Source: a virus. Taken from it: DNA of 29,263 nt. Below, one piece after another: positions 6,045 through 14,059 of the stretch (positions within the stretch are counted from its first letter, which is position 1; every line of letters begins with the position of its first letter). The DNA lies in IMG/VR virus record IMGVR_UViG_3300021963_000492, positions 1 to 29,263 of that record; one strand, written 5' to 3'. The position numbers and the translations under genes are program-made. The notes under the pieces are model-generated. The model had not been told where the DNA came from. It worked only from the letters and a program-made list of their open reading frames with translations, and did no database searches.

Positions 6045-6849
6045 AGAGTGCATTATTGTATCTAAAGAAGTTGGAGATAAATTTATTCTAGCTAAAAATA
6101 GAGATAGAGCGTATAATCCATCTTTAGAAATTGTACACACCATTATTGATGGTGTTGAAGTTGCATATCTACATGATTTAGTAACTGACTGGAGTGAAGG
6201 TTTAAACGAAAAAGGAATAGGTGTTGTAAATTCGGCATTATTAGTTGGACACGATGAAGCAGAGCATAAGATTGTAAAGAAAGGTGGTAAACCTGGACCT
6301 GATGGTGATAAGATGAGAAACATCATCAAACAGCCTACATTGATAGATGCTGTTAAAGCTACACTTACTTATAAAGGTAAGAGTGGATTATCTTTAAAAG
6401 GACATACATTTGTATCATCCCCAAAACATATGGTTAGTATTGAAACTACATCAAAGCATAAGCCTGATGTTAAACTTCAAAACTCCGAATCACCTGTTGT
6501 TCGTACAAATCATGGACATATGTTCACCGATGCGGGTTATACAAATGGTGAGAAGTATTTAAGTTCAAAAATGAGAAAATTATCGGCTGAAAAATCAGTT
6601 GATAAAGTAGAAGATTGGAAAGAAGTAGCACAAGCTATGAGAAAAGAATTCTTCCCAAAAAGACCTCAATTGAATATGAAACGAGATACCAAAGAAATGT
6701 CTACTTCATCACAAACTGTAATGAACCTAACCGATAAGGTATTACAAATAACATACTTTAAGAACAAAGTAAACGAATTTAAGGGTATTAATAGACAACT
6801 ACCTGATGGGTATCAACCCAAAATTAGTATTGAGATTATTGAAGCATAA
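6037..6849 (+). CDS. Ntn-type linear amide hydrolase/acyltransferase-like protein
   Basis: The 270-aa product resembles the choloylglycine-hydrolase / C45 acyltransferase group of N-terminal-nucleophile hydrolases. Cys5 is the candidate nucleophile, followed by the 'LAKNRDR' motif (Arg22, Asp23), 'GLNEKGIGVVNSAL' (about 63-76), and 'VVRTNHG' later. These enzymes cleave non-peptide C-N amide bonds after the Cys becomes N-terminal. The start must be GTG at 6037: an in-frame stop lies at 6022-6024 and no ATG occurs before Cys5. This leaves a four-residue propeptide MLKE, whose L-K-E fits the (L/I)-x-E rule of T4-type prohead proteases. It follows three leader-tagged genes and closes the unit. 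The substrate is unknown; acyl-homoserine lactones, lipids or wall amides are all only possibilities. Confidence 0.7.
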   Translation: MLKECIIVSKEVGDKFILAKNRDRAYNPSLEIVHTIIDGVEVAYLHDLVTDWSEGLNEKGIGVVNSALLVGHDEAEHKIVKKGGKPGPDGDKMRNIIKQPTLIDAVKATLTYKGKSGLSLKGHTFVSSPKHMVSIETTSKHKPDVKLQNSESPVVRTNHGHMFTDAGYTNGEKYLSSKMRKLSAEKSVDKVEDWKEVAQAMRKEFFPKRPQLNMKRDTKEMSTSSQTVMNLTDKVLQITYFKNKVNEFKGINRQLPDGYQPKISIEIIEA

Positions 6850-6868
6850 TCCCACTTTTTTCATAACA

Positions 6869-6878
6869 CATATTTATA
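6869..6878 (+). promoter_or_regulatory. Promoter-like box CATATTTATA opening the hub/spike unit
   Basis: CATATTTATA ends 20 nt before the ATG at 6899 in a 49-nt intergenic gap with no visible hairpin terminator. It is a one-base variant of the recurring box. Confidence 0.45.
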
Positions 6879-6898
6879 GACATACAAAATAATAAAGT

Positions 6899-7291
6899 AT
6901 GTCAACAGATTTCGAGTTATTTAAAGGAAAAAATCTAAGTTCTCTATTTGAGGACATTTATAACAACCAATTAAGCAAAAAGCAAAAAATAAGTTCTTTA
7001 ATAGAAGAATTAAAGAAGATGATAAAACACGCAGGTGATGTTGCATCCATTGGTCCTATACTATCATCATTGATAGATAGTTCAGTTAAGAACGATGACC
7101 AGTTAGTTAAACTGGCAACTATTGCAACTAAAATTATAGCCGCGGAAAAGAAAACCGAAGGACAAGATGGTTTCTTAACCGAATTTGAAAAGAATCAATT
7201 ACTTAAAGAATTGGAAGAAACTAAACAAGAGGTTGAAAGAGTAGATGATTTAGAATTTGAACTAGAAGATTTAAAAAAGAAAATGAAATAA
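6899..7291 (+). CDS. Helical/coiled-coil protein in the hub operon, uncharacterised (130 aa)
   Basis: This is a highly charged, all-helical-looking protein. The N-terminal half ('FELFKGKNLSSLFEDIYNNQ') is followed by a domain of short helices, and the last 45 residues form a likely coiled coil ('ELEETKQEVERVDDLEFELE' then 'DLKKKMK'). It is the first gene of the unit and sits 1 nt before the gp5-like spike gene. This position suggests a baseplate assembly or chaperone function, but I recognise no specific family and would not assign a T4 gene number. Confidence 0.5.
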   Translation: MSTDFELFKGKNLSSLFEDIYNNQLSKKQKISSLIEELKKMIKHAGDVASIGPILSSLIDSSVKNDDQLVKLATIATKIIAAEKKTEGQDGFLTEFEKNQLLKELEETKQEVERVDDLEFELEDLKKKMK

Positions 7292-7292
7292 T

Positions 7293-8552
7293 ATGGGTCT
7301 TACTACCGATAGAATTAGTACATCAAACGTATTATCAACAAATATTACCGAAACTTCTCAAAGTGATATCGGTGTTGTTTTTGATGTTATAACGGATGAA
7401 AATAATGAGTATTTAAAAAAATATGATGCGGGATATAGATTAACTTTTATAGGGGCTATTATTTATAGAACTTTAGATGCATTTGGTGTTTCTAAAGATG
7501 ATATACCTATTGCATTACCGGTAGATGCTACTAAAAAAGATTTACCAACCATCAATGAAAGAGTGCATATTATAAAGACGGGATTAGGTATTTTTTATAA
7601 AAGAATGCAACCAACCAATGAAACACCTAATTCAAGTGCGGCCATAAACGAGATATCATTAAAGATACATCCAAAACAAAATTCAACACAAAGTGCACCA
7701 AATTTACAATCGTATAAAGAAACAGCTACAACCGGTATAACCAATAACGATAATACTGGTGAATTTAAAAAATATGATAAATTTGGAAAATACTTTAAAT
7801 TCACACCAAATATACATAAATTAAAATTATATGAAGGTGATTCTATAATTGAATCTAGATTTGGACAATCAATACGTTTTTCGGCATATAATAACAAAGC
7901 TGGTTCTACTCCATCATTTTCACCAACAATCATTATTAGAAATGGAGAGAGCCCACTTAATCAGGCTAAAAATGTAAATGTTACAATAGAAGAAGATGTT
8001 AATATGGATGGTAGCACGATTTCATTATCATCCAAAGATTATGAACTTCCATTTATTCCTGGTACATTGGATAAAAATGGAAAATCTGATTTTGAAACAA
8101 AGCCAGAATCATTTGTTGATTATCCCGTAAAATTAAACGGAGACCAAATTCTTTTAAGTTCCGGTAGATTAATGTTTTCTGCTAGAAATGGTGAAATGAT
8201 ATTCTATTCAAAAAAGAATTATGGATTTATTTCCGATGGAAACTTATCTATTGATAATAAACTTGGAATTGATATAAGTGTAAAAGATAATATTAATATT
8301 GTTACAAATGACAAAGATGTTGTAATGGTTACCGGTAATGGTAAGATATTTTTAGGCAGTAAAGATTTAGAACCGTTGGTAAAGGGAAAACAATTAGTTG
8401 CACTTCTTGGTGAATTAATTGATGTCATAGGTGATATGCAATTTAAAACTCCAGCAGGCCCTTCTGCAATAGGTTCTGAAAATAGAAAAGCATTTGGAGC
8501 AATTAAAGATAAATTAAATAACATTCTAAGTAATCAGAATCAAACTTCATAA
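7293..8552 (+). CDS. gp5-like baseplate hub/central spike protein (no lysozyme domain)
   Basis: The 419-aa protein has an N-terminal region with 'DAGYRLTFIGAIIYRTLDAF' resembling an OB-fold hub start. A middle segment follows with 'IHKLKLYEGDSIIESRFGQS' and 'SPTIIIRNGES', which I recognise from spike/hub proteins of marine T4-like phages. The C-terminal 150 residues are regular short strands ('NGEMIFYSKKNYGFISDGNL', 'IDISVKDNINIVTNDKDVVM', 'VTGNGKIFLG'), as in the beta-helix of T4 gp5 and VgrG. No lysozyme motif is visible between them. It would form the trimeric membrane-piercing tip. Two separate enzymes (SGNH and SleB-like) follow in the same operon and may supply cell-envelope degradation. 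The exact T4 orthology is uncertain. Confidence 0.55.
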   Translation: MGLTTDRISTSNVLSTNITETSQSDIGVVFDVITDENNEYLKKYDAGYRLTFIGAIIYRTLDAFGVSKDDIPIALPVDATKKDLPTINERVHIIKTGLGIFYKRMQPTNETPNSSAAINEISLKIHPKQNSTQSAPNLQSYKETATTGITNNDNTGEFKKYDKFGKYFKFTPNIHKLKLYEGDSIIESRFGQSIRFSAYNNKAGSTPSFSPTIIIRNGESPLNQAKNVNVTIEEDVNMDGSTISLSSKDYELPFIPGTLDKNGKSDFETKPESFVDYPVKLNGDQILLSSGRLMFSARNGEMIFYSKKNYGFISDGNLSIDNKLGIDISVKDNINIVTNDKDVVMVTGNGKIFLGSKDLEPLVKGKQLVALLGELIDVIGDMQFKTPAGPSAIGSENRKAFGAIKDKLNNILSNQNQTS

Positions 8553-8561
8553 TTTATTAGT

Positions 8562-9107
8562 ATGAGTAATATAGGAACTACAACTATAAGTGGTATAACT
8601 TCAAACATAGCACCAAAACTAGAAGGAGCTGTTGGTGGTATAACTTCACAATTACAAAATGCAACAGGAATAGGTTTAAACACTATTACGAGTGTTGTAC
8701 CTGGTAATATATCTGGATTAGCAGGTGATACGATAGGCGCTGCACAGGCCCAATTGGGTAAGGCAAAAGAATTGGCGGATAAGCTTAAAAATATTAAAAA
8801 ACCAACTATACCAAATTTTAAAGGTATAAAACCACCACCATTTAAACCACTTAAAGAATTTAAACAACCAGCTTTACCAAAAACAAAAAAAGAATTAAAA
8901 GCGGAAAAAGAGAAATTAAAAGGTATGATTGGTAAAGCCGCTGGCGGAATTAATAAACTAAAAGATGCAGCTTCACAGGCTCAAGGATTGGCATCAAAGG
9001 CACAGGGATTGGTATCACAGGCTCAAGGATTAGCAGGAAATTTATCATCTCAAGCAACAAATATAGCTGGAAAAATTCAATCACAAATACCAAATTTACC
9101 AAAGTAA
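8562..9107 (+). CDS. Ala/Gln/Pro-rich low-complexity helical protein (181 aa)
   Basis: The protein has three composition zones. A Gly/Thr/Ser-rich N-terminus (1-65) includes 'ISGITSNIAPKLEGAVGGIT'. A Lys/Pro-rich middle (about 75-125) includes 'KPPPFKPLKEFKQPALPKTK'. A C-terminal Ala/Gln-rich helix carries three perfect-length heptads of the form S-(Q/K)-A-Q-G-L-(A/V). No Cys or Trp is visible. It is located between the spike and SGNH genes, spaced 9 nt and 1 nt. The heptads suggest a fibrous trimer or a rod lying in the tail, possibly tape- or spike-associated. No family is recognised. Confidence 0.5.
   Translation: MSNIGTTTISGITSNIAPKLEGAVGGITSQLQNATGIGLNTITSVVPGNISGLAGDTIGAAQAQLGKAKELADKLKNIKKPTIPNFKGIKPPPFKPLKEFKQPALPKTKKELKAEKEKLKGMIGKAAGGINKLKDAASQAQGLASKAQGLVSQAQGLAGNLSSQATNIAGKIQSQIPNLPK
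8973..9035 (+). repeat. Three 21-nt tandem repeats encoding S-(Q/K)-A-Q-G-L-(A/V)
   Basis: Units start at 8973, 8994 and 9015. They encode SQAQGLA, SKAQGLV and SQAQGLA and differ at a few bases per unit. The period equals one heptad, which suits a coiled coil. Confidence 0.85.
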
Positions 9108-9108
9108 T

Positions 9109-10128
9109 ATGAGTTGGCAACTATTTAAAAAGAATTTAATAAATAGAATTTGTAATGCTAAACAAGTACCTGATATAGAGTATGTTGCTAAAGCATTTGC
9201 TGAAGAATATGATGCCGCGGTAAAAAGAGGTGGAACGATACCCGATAATATAAAAGTTACAAAAGGTAACGTAGAGGCTATGCAGACACTATTTGTTTCT
9301 GCTCTACAAAAAGGATTATCCAAAAATACTCCTTATGATTTAGTTGGTGAAATGGGAAGGGGGGTTAAAGCATATTGGGCTACCGCACAACTTGCACCAT
9401 TTCCAATACCATTACCAACTGCGCCACAACTAGCCACAAATGTAGCTGCAAATTTGACAAGTGTTAGTAATTCTATTACAAACCCTGGAACTTGGCCGGT
9501 TCAAGGAGATTTAGAAGAAACTAAAAAAGACGATAAAAGAAAAGAAACATCAGAAAATAAACCCGCTAAAGAGAATAATGAAAATGCCAAAAAGATTTTA
9601 TTGGTAGGAGATTCTATAACAGTGGATGCTGGATATACTTGGTCATCATATTATAAAAAAACTAATAGTAGAGCAAATGTTGAAATACTTGCAATCGGCG
9701 GTAAACAATTGACACTATGGATGAAACCAGAATTAGAAAAGAAACTGGCAACAACTAAATACGATAAAGTTTATATATACGGTGGCACAAATGATATATT
9801 TTCAGCTAAAAAAGCAGAAACTGTATTAACTGCATTACAATCGATGGTAGATGCCGTAACTAAAACTGGAGCACAGGCAATTGTGATTACAGGGTATGAT
9901 TCTGAAACAGATATGTTAATTGAAAATATGCCATTAACCAGATATGTAACAACTAAAGAAGGATACATTCCGTATTTACAAGAATATCAAAAATATCAAA
10001 GAATAATGGCAGGAACAATAACAGGTGCAACAATCGTTCCTAAAATATCGGTGGGTGCTATAAAAGATGGATTTCATCCTGTGGGTAATCAATCAAAAAT
10101 TTTATCTGAACACATAAACAAATACTAA
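9109..10128 (+). CDS. Tail-associated protein with C-terminal SGNH/GDSL hydrolase domain
   Basis: Residues 1 to about 115 form a helical domain ('AFAEEYDAAVKRGGTIPDNI', 'TPYDLVGEMGRGVKAYWATA') that I recall as a common structural-protein module in marine phages. A Pro/Ala-rich then Lys/Glu/Asn-rich linker leads to an SGNH hydrolase from about 160. Its block I is GDSI with nucleophile Ser169, the block II Gly is in 'AIGGKQL', block III is GGTND with Asn228, and block V is DGFH with Asp320 and His323, so the catalytic set is complete. SGNH enzymes are esterases or deacetylases. In a baseplate operon the likely substrate is an O-acylated surface polysaccharide, which is inference. The next ATG directly follows the stop. 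Confidence 0.75.
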   Translation: MSWQLFKKNLINRICNAKQVPDIEYVAKAFAEEYDAAVKRGGTIPDNIKVTKGNVEAMQTLFVSALQKGLSKNTPYDLVGEMGRGVKAYWATAQLAPFPIPLPTAPQLATNVAANLTSVSNSITNPGTWPVQGDLEETKKDDKRKETSENKPAKENNENAKKILLVGDSITVDAGYTWSSYYKKTNSRANVEILAIGGKQLTLWMKPELEKKLATTKYDKVYIYGGTNDIFSAKKAETVLTALQSMVDAVTKTGAQAIVITGYDSETDMLIENMPLTRYVTTKEGYIPYLQEYQKYQRIMAGTITGATIVPKISVGAIKDGFHPVGNQSKILSEHINKY

Positions 10129-11028
10129 ATGGCAGCCGTAAATCCAAATATGAATTGTGGGATACTGATAGATGAATTTATCAGAATGGCCAGCCAGCAT
10201 TTATTAACCGTAAAAGGTACAATAGTTACTACTGCTACATATTTACCAGCCGGTACACCGGGACCTTCTCAAGTTGCATGGACGGGATATAAAATAATGC
10301 CAACCGATCCAGAAGTTATAGAATTGGGTCAGCTTGGAGAACGAATTGTCAATAGTAATTATCAGGCTGGAAAACCCAAATCAACAAGAATTTTATTTAT
10401 TGAGGATGAAGATTTAGGAAGAGTACAAACTCAAAATATTGTATATCCAAATCTAGTAAGGGCCGATGGCACTACGGTTCAAAATTTTGGTGGTACATTA
10501 CAAACAAACTTTACCGCAAAAATAGATGAAGCAAGAGCAGTTGCCGAAGCATATATGGGACAGTCATTTGTCGATGACCAGGAATGGAGTAATTTTATTT
10601 CATTAGTGGCAGCCGAATCAACGGTTAATCAAACGGAACAAGCTTGGGTAGCGGCGGTAATACTAAATAGAACTAGATTAAGGGTATTAGGTGCAAGAAC
10701 GGTTACACAGACTATAAATAAACCAAATCAGTTTGAACCTGTTACTGGTCCCGCTAGTAGTAGAGTTTGGTATTTAAAAGGTCCAACTCCGGCAAGAGAA
10801 CAATCAATATTCGGTTCTATAAAAGAAATTTTACCGGGCGTAGATAAAGATTATATAAACTTTACCTCAAATAACGATTGTGCATATGTAAGATGTAGTG
10901 GGGGTGTACCCACTAGAGATGCGGATGGTAACTTTATACGAATACCGAATAGAGTTTATCAGTATCTCTTAGATTTAAGAGCAAAACCATCTTCTAAAGT
11001 CATCGGTGGTACTATATTTTCAAAATAA
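10129..11028 (+). CDS. SleB/CwlJ-like cell-wall hydrolase with N-terminal extension
   Basis: The 299-aa protein has an N-terminal region of about 140 residues with no recognised family. From about 150 onward it matches the SleB-type hydrolase family (Hydrolase_2). The segment 'SLVAAESTVNQTEQAWVAAV' contains the expected catalytic Glu (Glu163), followed by 'ILNRTR' and 'INKPNQFEPVTG', the family's 'NR......i....QF' signature. Members are lytic transglycosylases or amidases acting on peptidoglycan. The gene lies between the spike/SGNH genes and the gp25/gp6 wedge block, so it is probably a virion enzyme that opens the wall during infection, compensating for the absence of lysozyme in the spike, rather than the endolysin. 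Confidence 0.7.
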   Translation: MAAVNPNMNCGILIDEFIRMASQHLLTVKGTIVTTATYLPAGTPGPSQVAWTGYKIMPTDPEVIELGQLGERIVNSNYQAGKPKSTRILFIEDEDLGRVQTQNIVYPNLVRADGTTVQNFGGTLQTNFTAKIDEARAVAEAYMGQSFVDDQEWSNFISLVAAESTVNQTEQAWVAAVILNRTRLRVLGARTVTQTINKPNQFEPVTGPASSRVWYLKGPTPAREQSIFGSIKEILPGVDKDYINFTSNNDCAYVRCSGGVPTRDADGNFIRIPNRVYQYLLDLRAKPSSKVIGGTIFSK

Positions 11029-11071
11029 ATTTATAGGTAATAATTATCAAACCTTAAAAAAATCTTTATTA

Positions 11072-11081
11072 GATATTTATT
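11072..11081 (+). promoter_or_regulatory. Promoter-like box GATATTTATT opening the wedge unit
   Basis: GATATTTATT ends 20 nt before the ATG at 11102, in a 73-nt intergenic gap. A second related string ATTTATAGGTAA starts at 11029, and the same 12 bases follow the box at 2224. The sequence differs from the main decamer at two positions. Confidence 0.4.
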
Positions 11082-11101
11082 TACATAACAAATAAGAATG
11101 T

Positions 11102-11578
11102 ATGAATACTGATAAATTATTACAAGCCATTCAAATCTTAGTTAAAGAGGAACTTAAACAACAACTTCCTACTCTTATTAAGGAAGTAGTGAAGTCTGAA
11201 ATGAAGAAAGTATTGGCTGAACAAAAACAACCAAAAAATACTGGATTAAGTATGGCTAAAGCTATTTTAGGTGAAGAAAAACCAAAAATAGTTGAAACAA
11301 AAGAAAAAGAATTTAGCAAAAATCCAATGATTAATCAAATTCTCAATGAAACTAGAACTGCCGCTGCAAATGGTGATGGTGGTTTTAGAACTATGAGCTT
11401 TGGGCAATCAGATATGGGTTCAATTGTAGGTAGAACTGCAATGGCTGAAAAAATGGGTTATGGAGATTTTGCCGGTGGTGCACAAAAAAGTGGATTAGGT
11501 GTACAAACTGGTGTAGCTGAATTGGATAAAGCTTTTAATAGAGATTATTCTGAGCTTGTTAAAAGATTTAAGAAATAA
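11102..11578 (+). CDS. Uncharacterised helical protein upstream of gp25 (158 aa)
   Basis: The first 45 residues form a charged amphipathic helix ('LLQAIQILVKEELKQQLPTL' then 'IKEVVKSEMKKVLAEQKQ'). A flexible Lys/Glu-rich stretch follows, then a Gly-rich segment with 'GGFRTMSFGQSDMGSIVGRT', and a short C-terminal helix 'NRDYSELVKRFKK'. Its stop overlaps the gp25 start by 1 nt (TAATG). Such a layout suits an assembly or wedge-associated protein; I cannot assign a family. Confidence 0.5.
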   Translation: MNTDKLLQAIQILVKEELKQQLPTLIKEVVKSEMKKVLAEQKQPKNTGLSMAKAILGEEKPKIVETKEKEFSKNPMINQILNETRTAAANGDGGFRTMSFGQSDMGSIVGRTAMAEKMGYGDFAGGAQKSGLGVQTGVAELDKAFNRDYSELVKRFKK

Positions 11579-12021
11579 TGGCAGTAATAGTAGGTCAATA
11601 TTTTGTAGCATCAAATCCATCTTTGCGAGAACTTAGTGATTATGCTTTGGGATTGGATATTCCTATGCAAATGGGAACTAATACGTTTTTTCAAAATTAT
11701 GACTCAATTGCACAATTAAAAGCAAATGTAACTTTTTTATTAAGAACTAGACAGGGTGAACGATTAAACCAACCTCTTTTTGGTACAAAGTTACATCAAG
11801 TTCTTTTTGAACCAAACGATGATGAACTAAATCAAAAAATATCCGATGCAATAGAAACCGCAGTTAGATATTGGATTCCAGAATTAACGGTTTCGGATAT
11901 ACAAATAGACCAATCCAACGAAATGAAAGATAAAAATGAAGTTGGCGTTAAAATCAGTTTTAATGCTAGAGGACTTAATGCTGGATTTAATGTTGATTTT
12001 AATATAAATAATAATAGTTAA
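11578..12021 (+). CDS. 25: gp25-like baseplate wedge protein
   Basis: The 147-aa length is typical for the GPW/gp25 family. The middle 'LRTRQGERLNQPLFGTKLHQ' followed by 'VLFEPND' is the family signature (R.GER...P.FG..l...lFEp), and a C-terminal 'IPELTVSDIQI' strand follows. gp25 links the wedge inner ring to the sheath, nucleating sheath polymerisation at the baseplate. It is directly followed by gp6 with a 1-nt gap, and gp25-gp6 adjacency is common in phages and contractile injection systems. Confidence 0.88.
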   Translation: MAVIVGQYFVASNPSLRELSDYALGLDIPMQMGTNTFFQNYDSIAQLKANVTFLLRTRQGERLNQPLFGTKLHQVLFEPNDDELNQKISDAIETAVRYWIPELTVSDIQIDQSNEMKDKNEVGVKISFNARGLNAGFNVDFNINNNS

Positions 12022-12022
12022 G

Positions 12023-14059
12023 ATGGCGTTGAGAAGTATAAATAAAAATTTTAAAAATAGAGGAAAAGATATAAAATATCTCAATAAAGATTTTTCTCAA
12101 TTTAAAGAAAATCTTGTTGAGTATGCAAAAACATATTTTCCAAAAGCTTATAATGACTTTAGTGATGCATCTCCGGGTACTCTTTTTATAGAAATGGCTG
12201 CCTATGTGGGAGATGTGTTATCTTATTACATTGATGATACGTTCAAACAATCTTTAATGGTATATGCGGATGATTTACAAAGCGTAATACCTTTAACGAG
12301 ATACTTGGGATATAAACCATTGGTTACATCACCATCTACAACAAAGATATCAGTATATCAACTTGTACCGTCTATTGGTAGTGGAATTTCTAATAAACCG
12401 GATTCAAAATATTATTTAAGAATTAAAAGTGGTATGGTTTTAGAATCATCACAAAACAATGTTGAATTTTACACCACAGATTACATAGATTTTAACGATG
12501 AAAACGATAGAGAAATTACCGTATATCAAAGAGATACATTAACGGGTGAACCATCTTTATATTTAATTAAAAAATATGCTGATGTAATTTCTGGTAATGT
12601 AAGAGTCAAACAAGAAATATTTGGTAGTTATTCTCCGTATCAAAGCGTTCTTTTACCGGAAAATGATATAATTCAAATTATTGATGTAAGAGATGCTGAT
12701 GGAAATAAGTATTATGAGGTACCGTATCTTGCACAGGAGATGGTGTTTATTGAACAACCAAATACTGCTACAAATGATCCAGATTTATATCAATTTAAAA
12801 CAACGGTTCCATATATTTTAAAAACAATAAAAACGCCTAAAAGATTTACAACTGTAATTAACGGTGATAGTACAACTACTTTACAATTTGGAGCAGGAGA
12901 CCCAACGGCATCGGATGAATTATTAATTCCAAATCTTAAAAATGTTGGATTGGGATTACCAAATTCTATCAATAGATTGGAAGAATCATTTGACCCAACA
13001 AACTTTTTAAAAACAAAAACATATGGAACATCGCCAGCAAATACAACTTTAACTATTAAGTATTTAACTGGAGGTGGAGTTTCATCAAATGTTGCAAGTA
13101 ATACTATAAATAAAATTAAGGTTATAGAATATGACGAAGATTTGAATGATTTTACCGCGCAAGAATTACCTCTTTATTTAAAGATGAAAAATACAATTGC
13201 GGTTGATAATGAAATTGCAGCATCTGGTGGAAGAAGTGGTGAAACTTTGCTTGAAATGAAACAAAATGCATTAGCACATTTTTCATCACAAAATAGAGCA
13301 GTAACCGCAAAAGATTATCAAATTAGAGTGTTATCAATGCCATCTAAATTTGGTGCAATTGCAAAAGCATACGCAACAGCCGATGGTACATTGGATAACA
13401 ATTCACCAGCATCAATATTGGCATCTCCAAATAATTTACAAGAATTTACTAATCTAGTAATGAATTTTGTAAATAAACCTGATAGCGAAGAACCAAGTGA
13501 AGCATCTGTAAAAGAAGATATTACCAAATTTTTAGTAGGAAAAACATCAAATGAAAACGAAAAAAATAACCCGTTTGCAATAAATCTTTATTTGCTATCA
13601 TATGATGGAAATGGCAATTTAACAAATATTAATAGAGCATTAAAAGAAAATTTAAAAACATATTTAAACGAATACAAAATATTAACCGATGGTGTCAATA
13701 TGTTGGATGGATTTGTGATAAATATAGGTGTTGATTTTGAAATTATTTGTTATCCAAACTATAATAAAGCGGAAGTATTGGTAGAGTGTGTAAATGAATT
13801 AAAGGACTATTTTATAGTTGATAATTGGCAATTTAACCAAACTATAAATTTAAGTGAAATTGAATTACTTCTTGCAAACATAGAAGGAGTTCAATCTGTT
13901 CCAATGTTAAAAATAACAAATAAGTGTGGTGGTAATTATTCACCAAATTCTTATAATATTGATGCGGCTACCAAAGATAAGATTGTATATCCATCTTTAG
14001 ACCCATCAATTTTTGAAGTTAAGTTTCCTGATAAAGATATAAAAGGTAGAGTAAGATAA
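12023..14059 (+). CDS. 6: gp6-like baseplate wedge protein
   Basis: The 678-aa length is close to T4 gp6 (about 660). The N-terminus 'DASPGTLFIEMAAYVGDVLS' followed by 'YYIDDTFKQSLMVYADDLQS' is the classic gp6/J-like opening, and 'GRSGETLLEMKQNALAHFSS' then 'AVTAKDYQIRVLSMPSKFGA' matches the middle domain of this family. gp6 dimers make the inner ring of the baseplate that changes shape on contraction. A weak insertion-like stretch occurs around 470-520 (Ser/Asn/Glu-rich). The stop overlaps the next start (TAATG). Confidence 0.9.
   Translation: MALRSINKNFKNRGKDIKYLNKDFSQFKENLVEYAKTYFPKAYNDFSDASPGTLFIEMAAYVGDVLSYYIDDTFKQSLMVYADDLQSVIPLTRYLGYKPLVTSPSTTKISVYQLVPSIGSGISNKPDSKYYLRIKSGMVLESSQNNVEFYTTDYIDFNDENDREITVYQRDTLTGEPSLYLIKKYADVISGNVRVKQEIFGSYSPYQSVLLPENDIIQIIDVRDADGNKYYEVPYLAQEMVFIEQPNTATNDPDLYQFKTTVPYILKTIKTPKRFTTVINGDSTTTLQFGAGDPTASDELLIPNLKNVGLGLPNSINRLEESFDPTNFLKTKTYGTSPANTTLTIKYLTGGGVSSNVASNTINKIKVIEYDEDLNDFTAQELPLYLKMKNTIAVDNEIAASGGRSGETLLEMKQNALAHFSSQNRAVTAKDYQIRVLSMPSKFGAIAKAYATADGTLDNNSPASILASPNNLQEFTNLVMNFVNKPDSEEPSEASVKEDITKFLVGKTSNENEKNNPFAINLYLLSYDGNGNLTNINRALKENLKTYLNEYKILTDGVNMLDGFVINIGVDFEIICYPNYNKAEVLVECVNELKDYFIVDNWQFNQTINLSEIELLLANIEGVQSVPMLKITNKCGGNYSPNSYNIDAATKDKIVYPSLDPSIFEVKFPDKDIKGRVR

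Noticed and set aside
6037-6849. Reading the Ntn hydrolase as the prohead protease of the phage
   Set aside because: T4-type prohead proteases are serine proteases of another fold; the Cys5, NRDR and TNHG motifs fit amide hydrolases/acyltransferases instead.
12003-12044. Two exact TATAAATA octamers (12003-12010 and 12037-12044), the T4 late-promoter sequence
   Set aside because: They lie at the end of gp25 and inside gp6, leaving no room for a useful leader, and similar strings arise often by chance in DNA this AT-rich (for example in the 16970 region and at 24672 overlapping a start codon).
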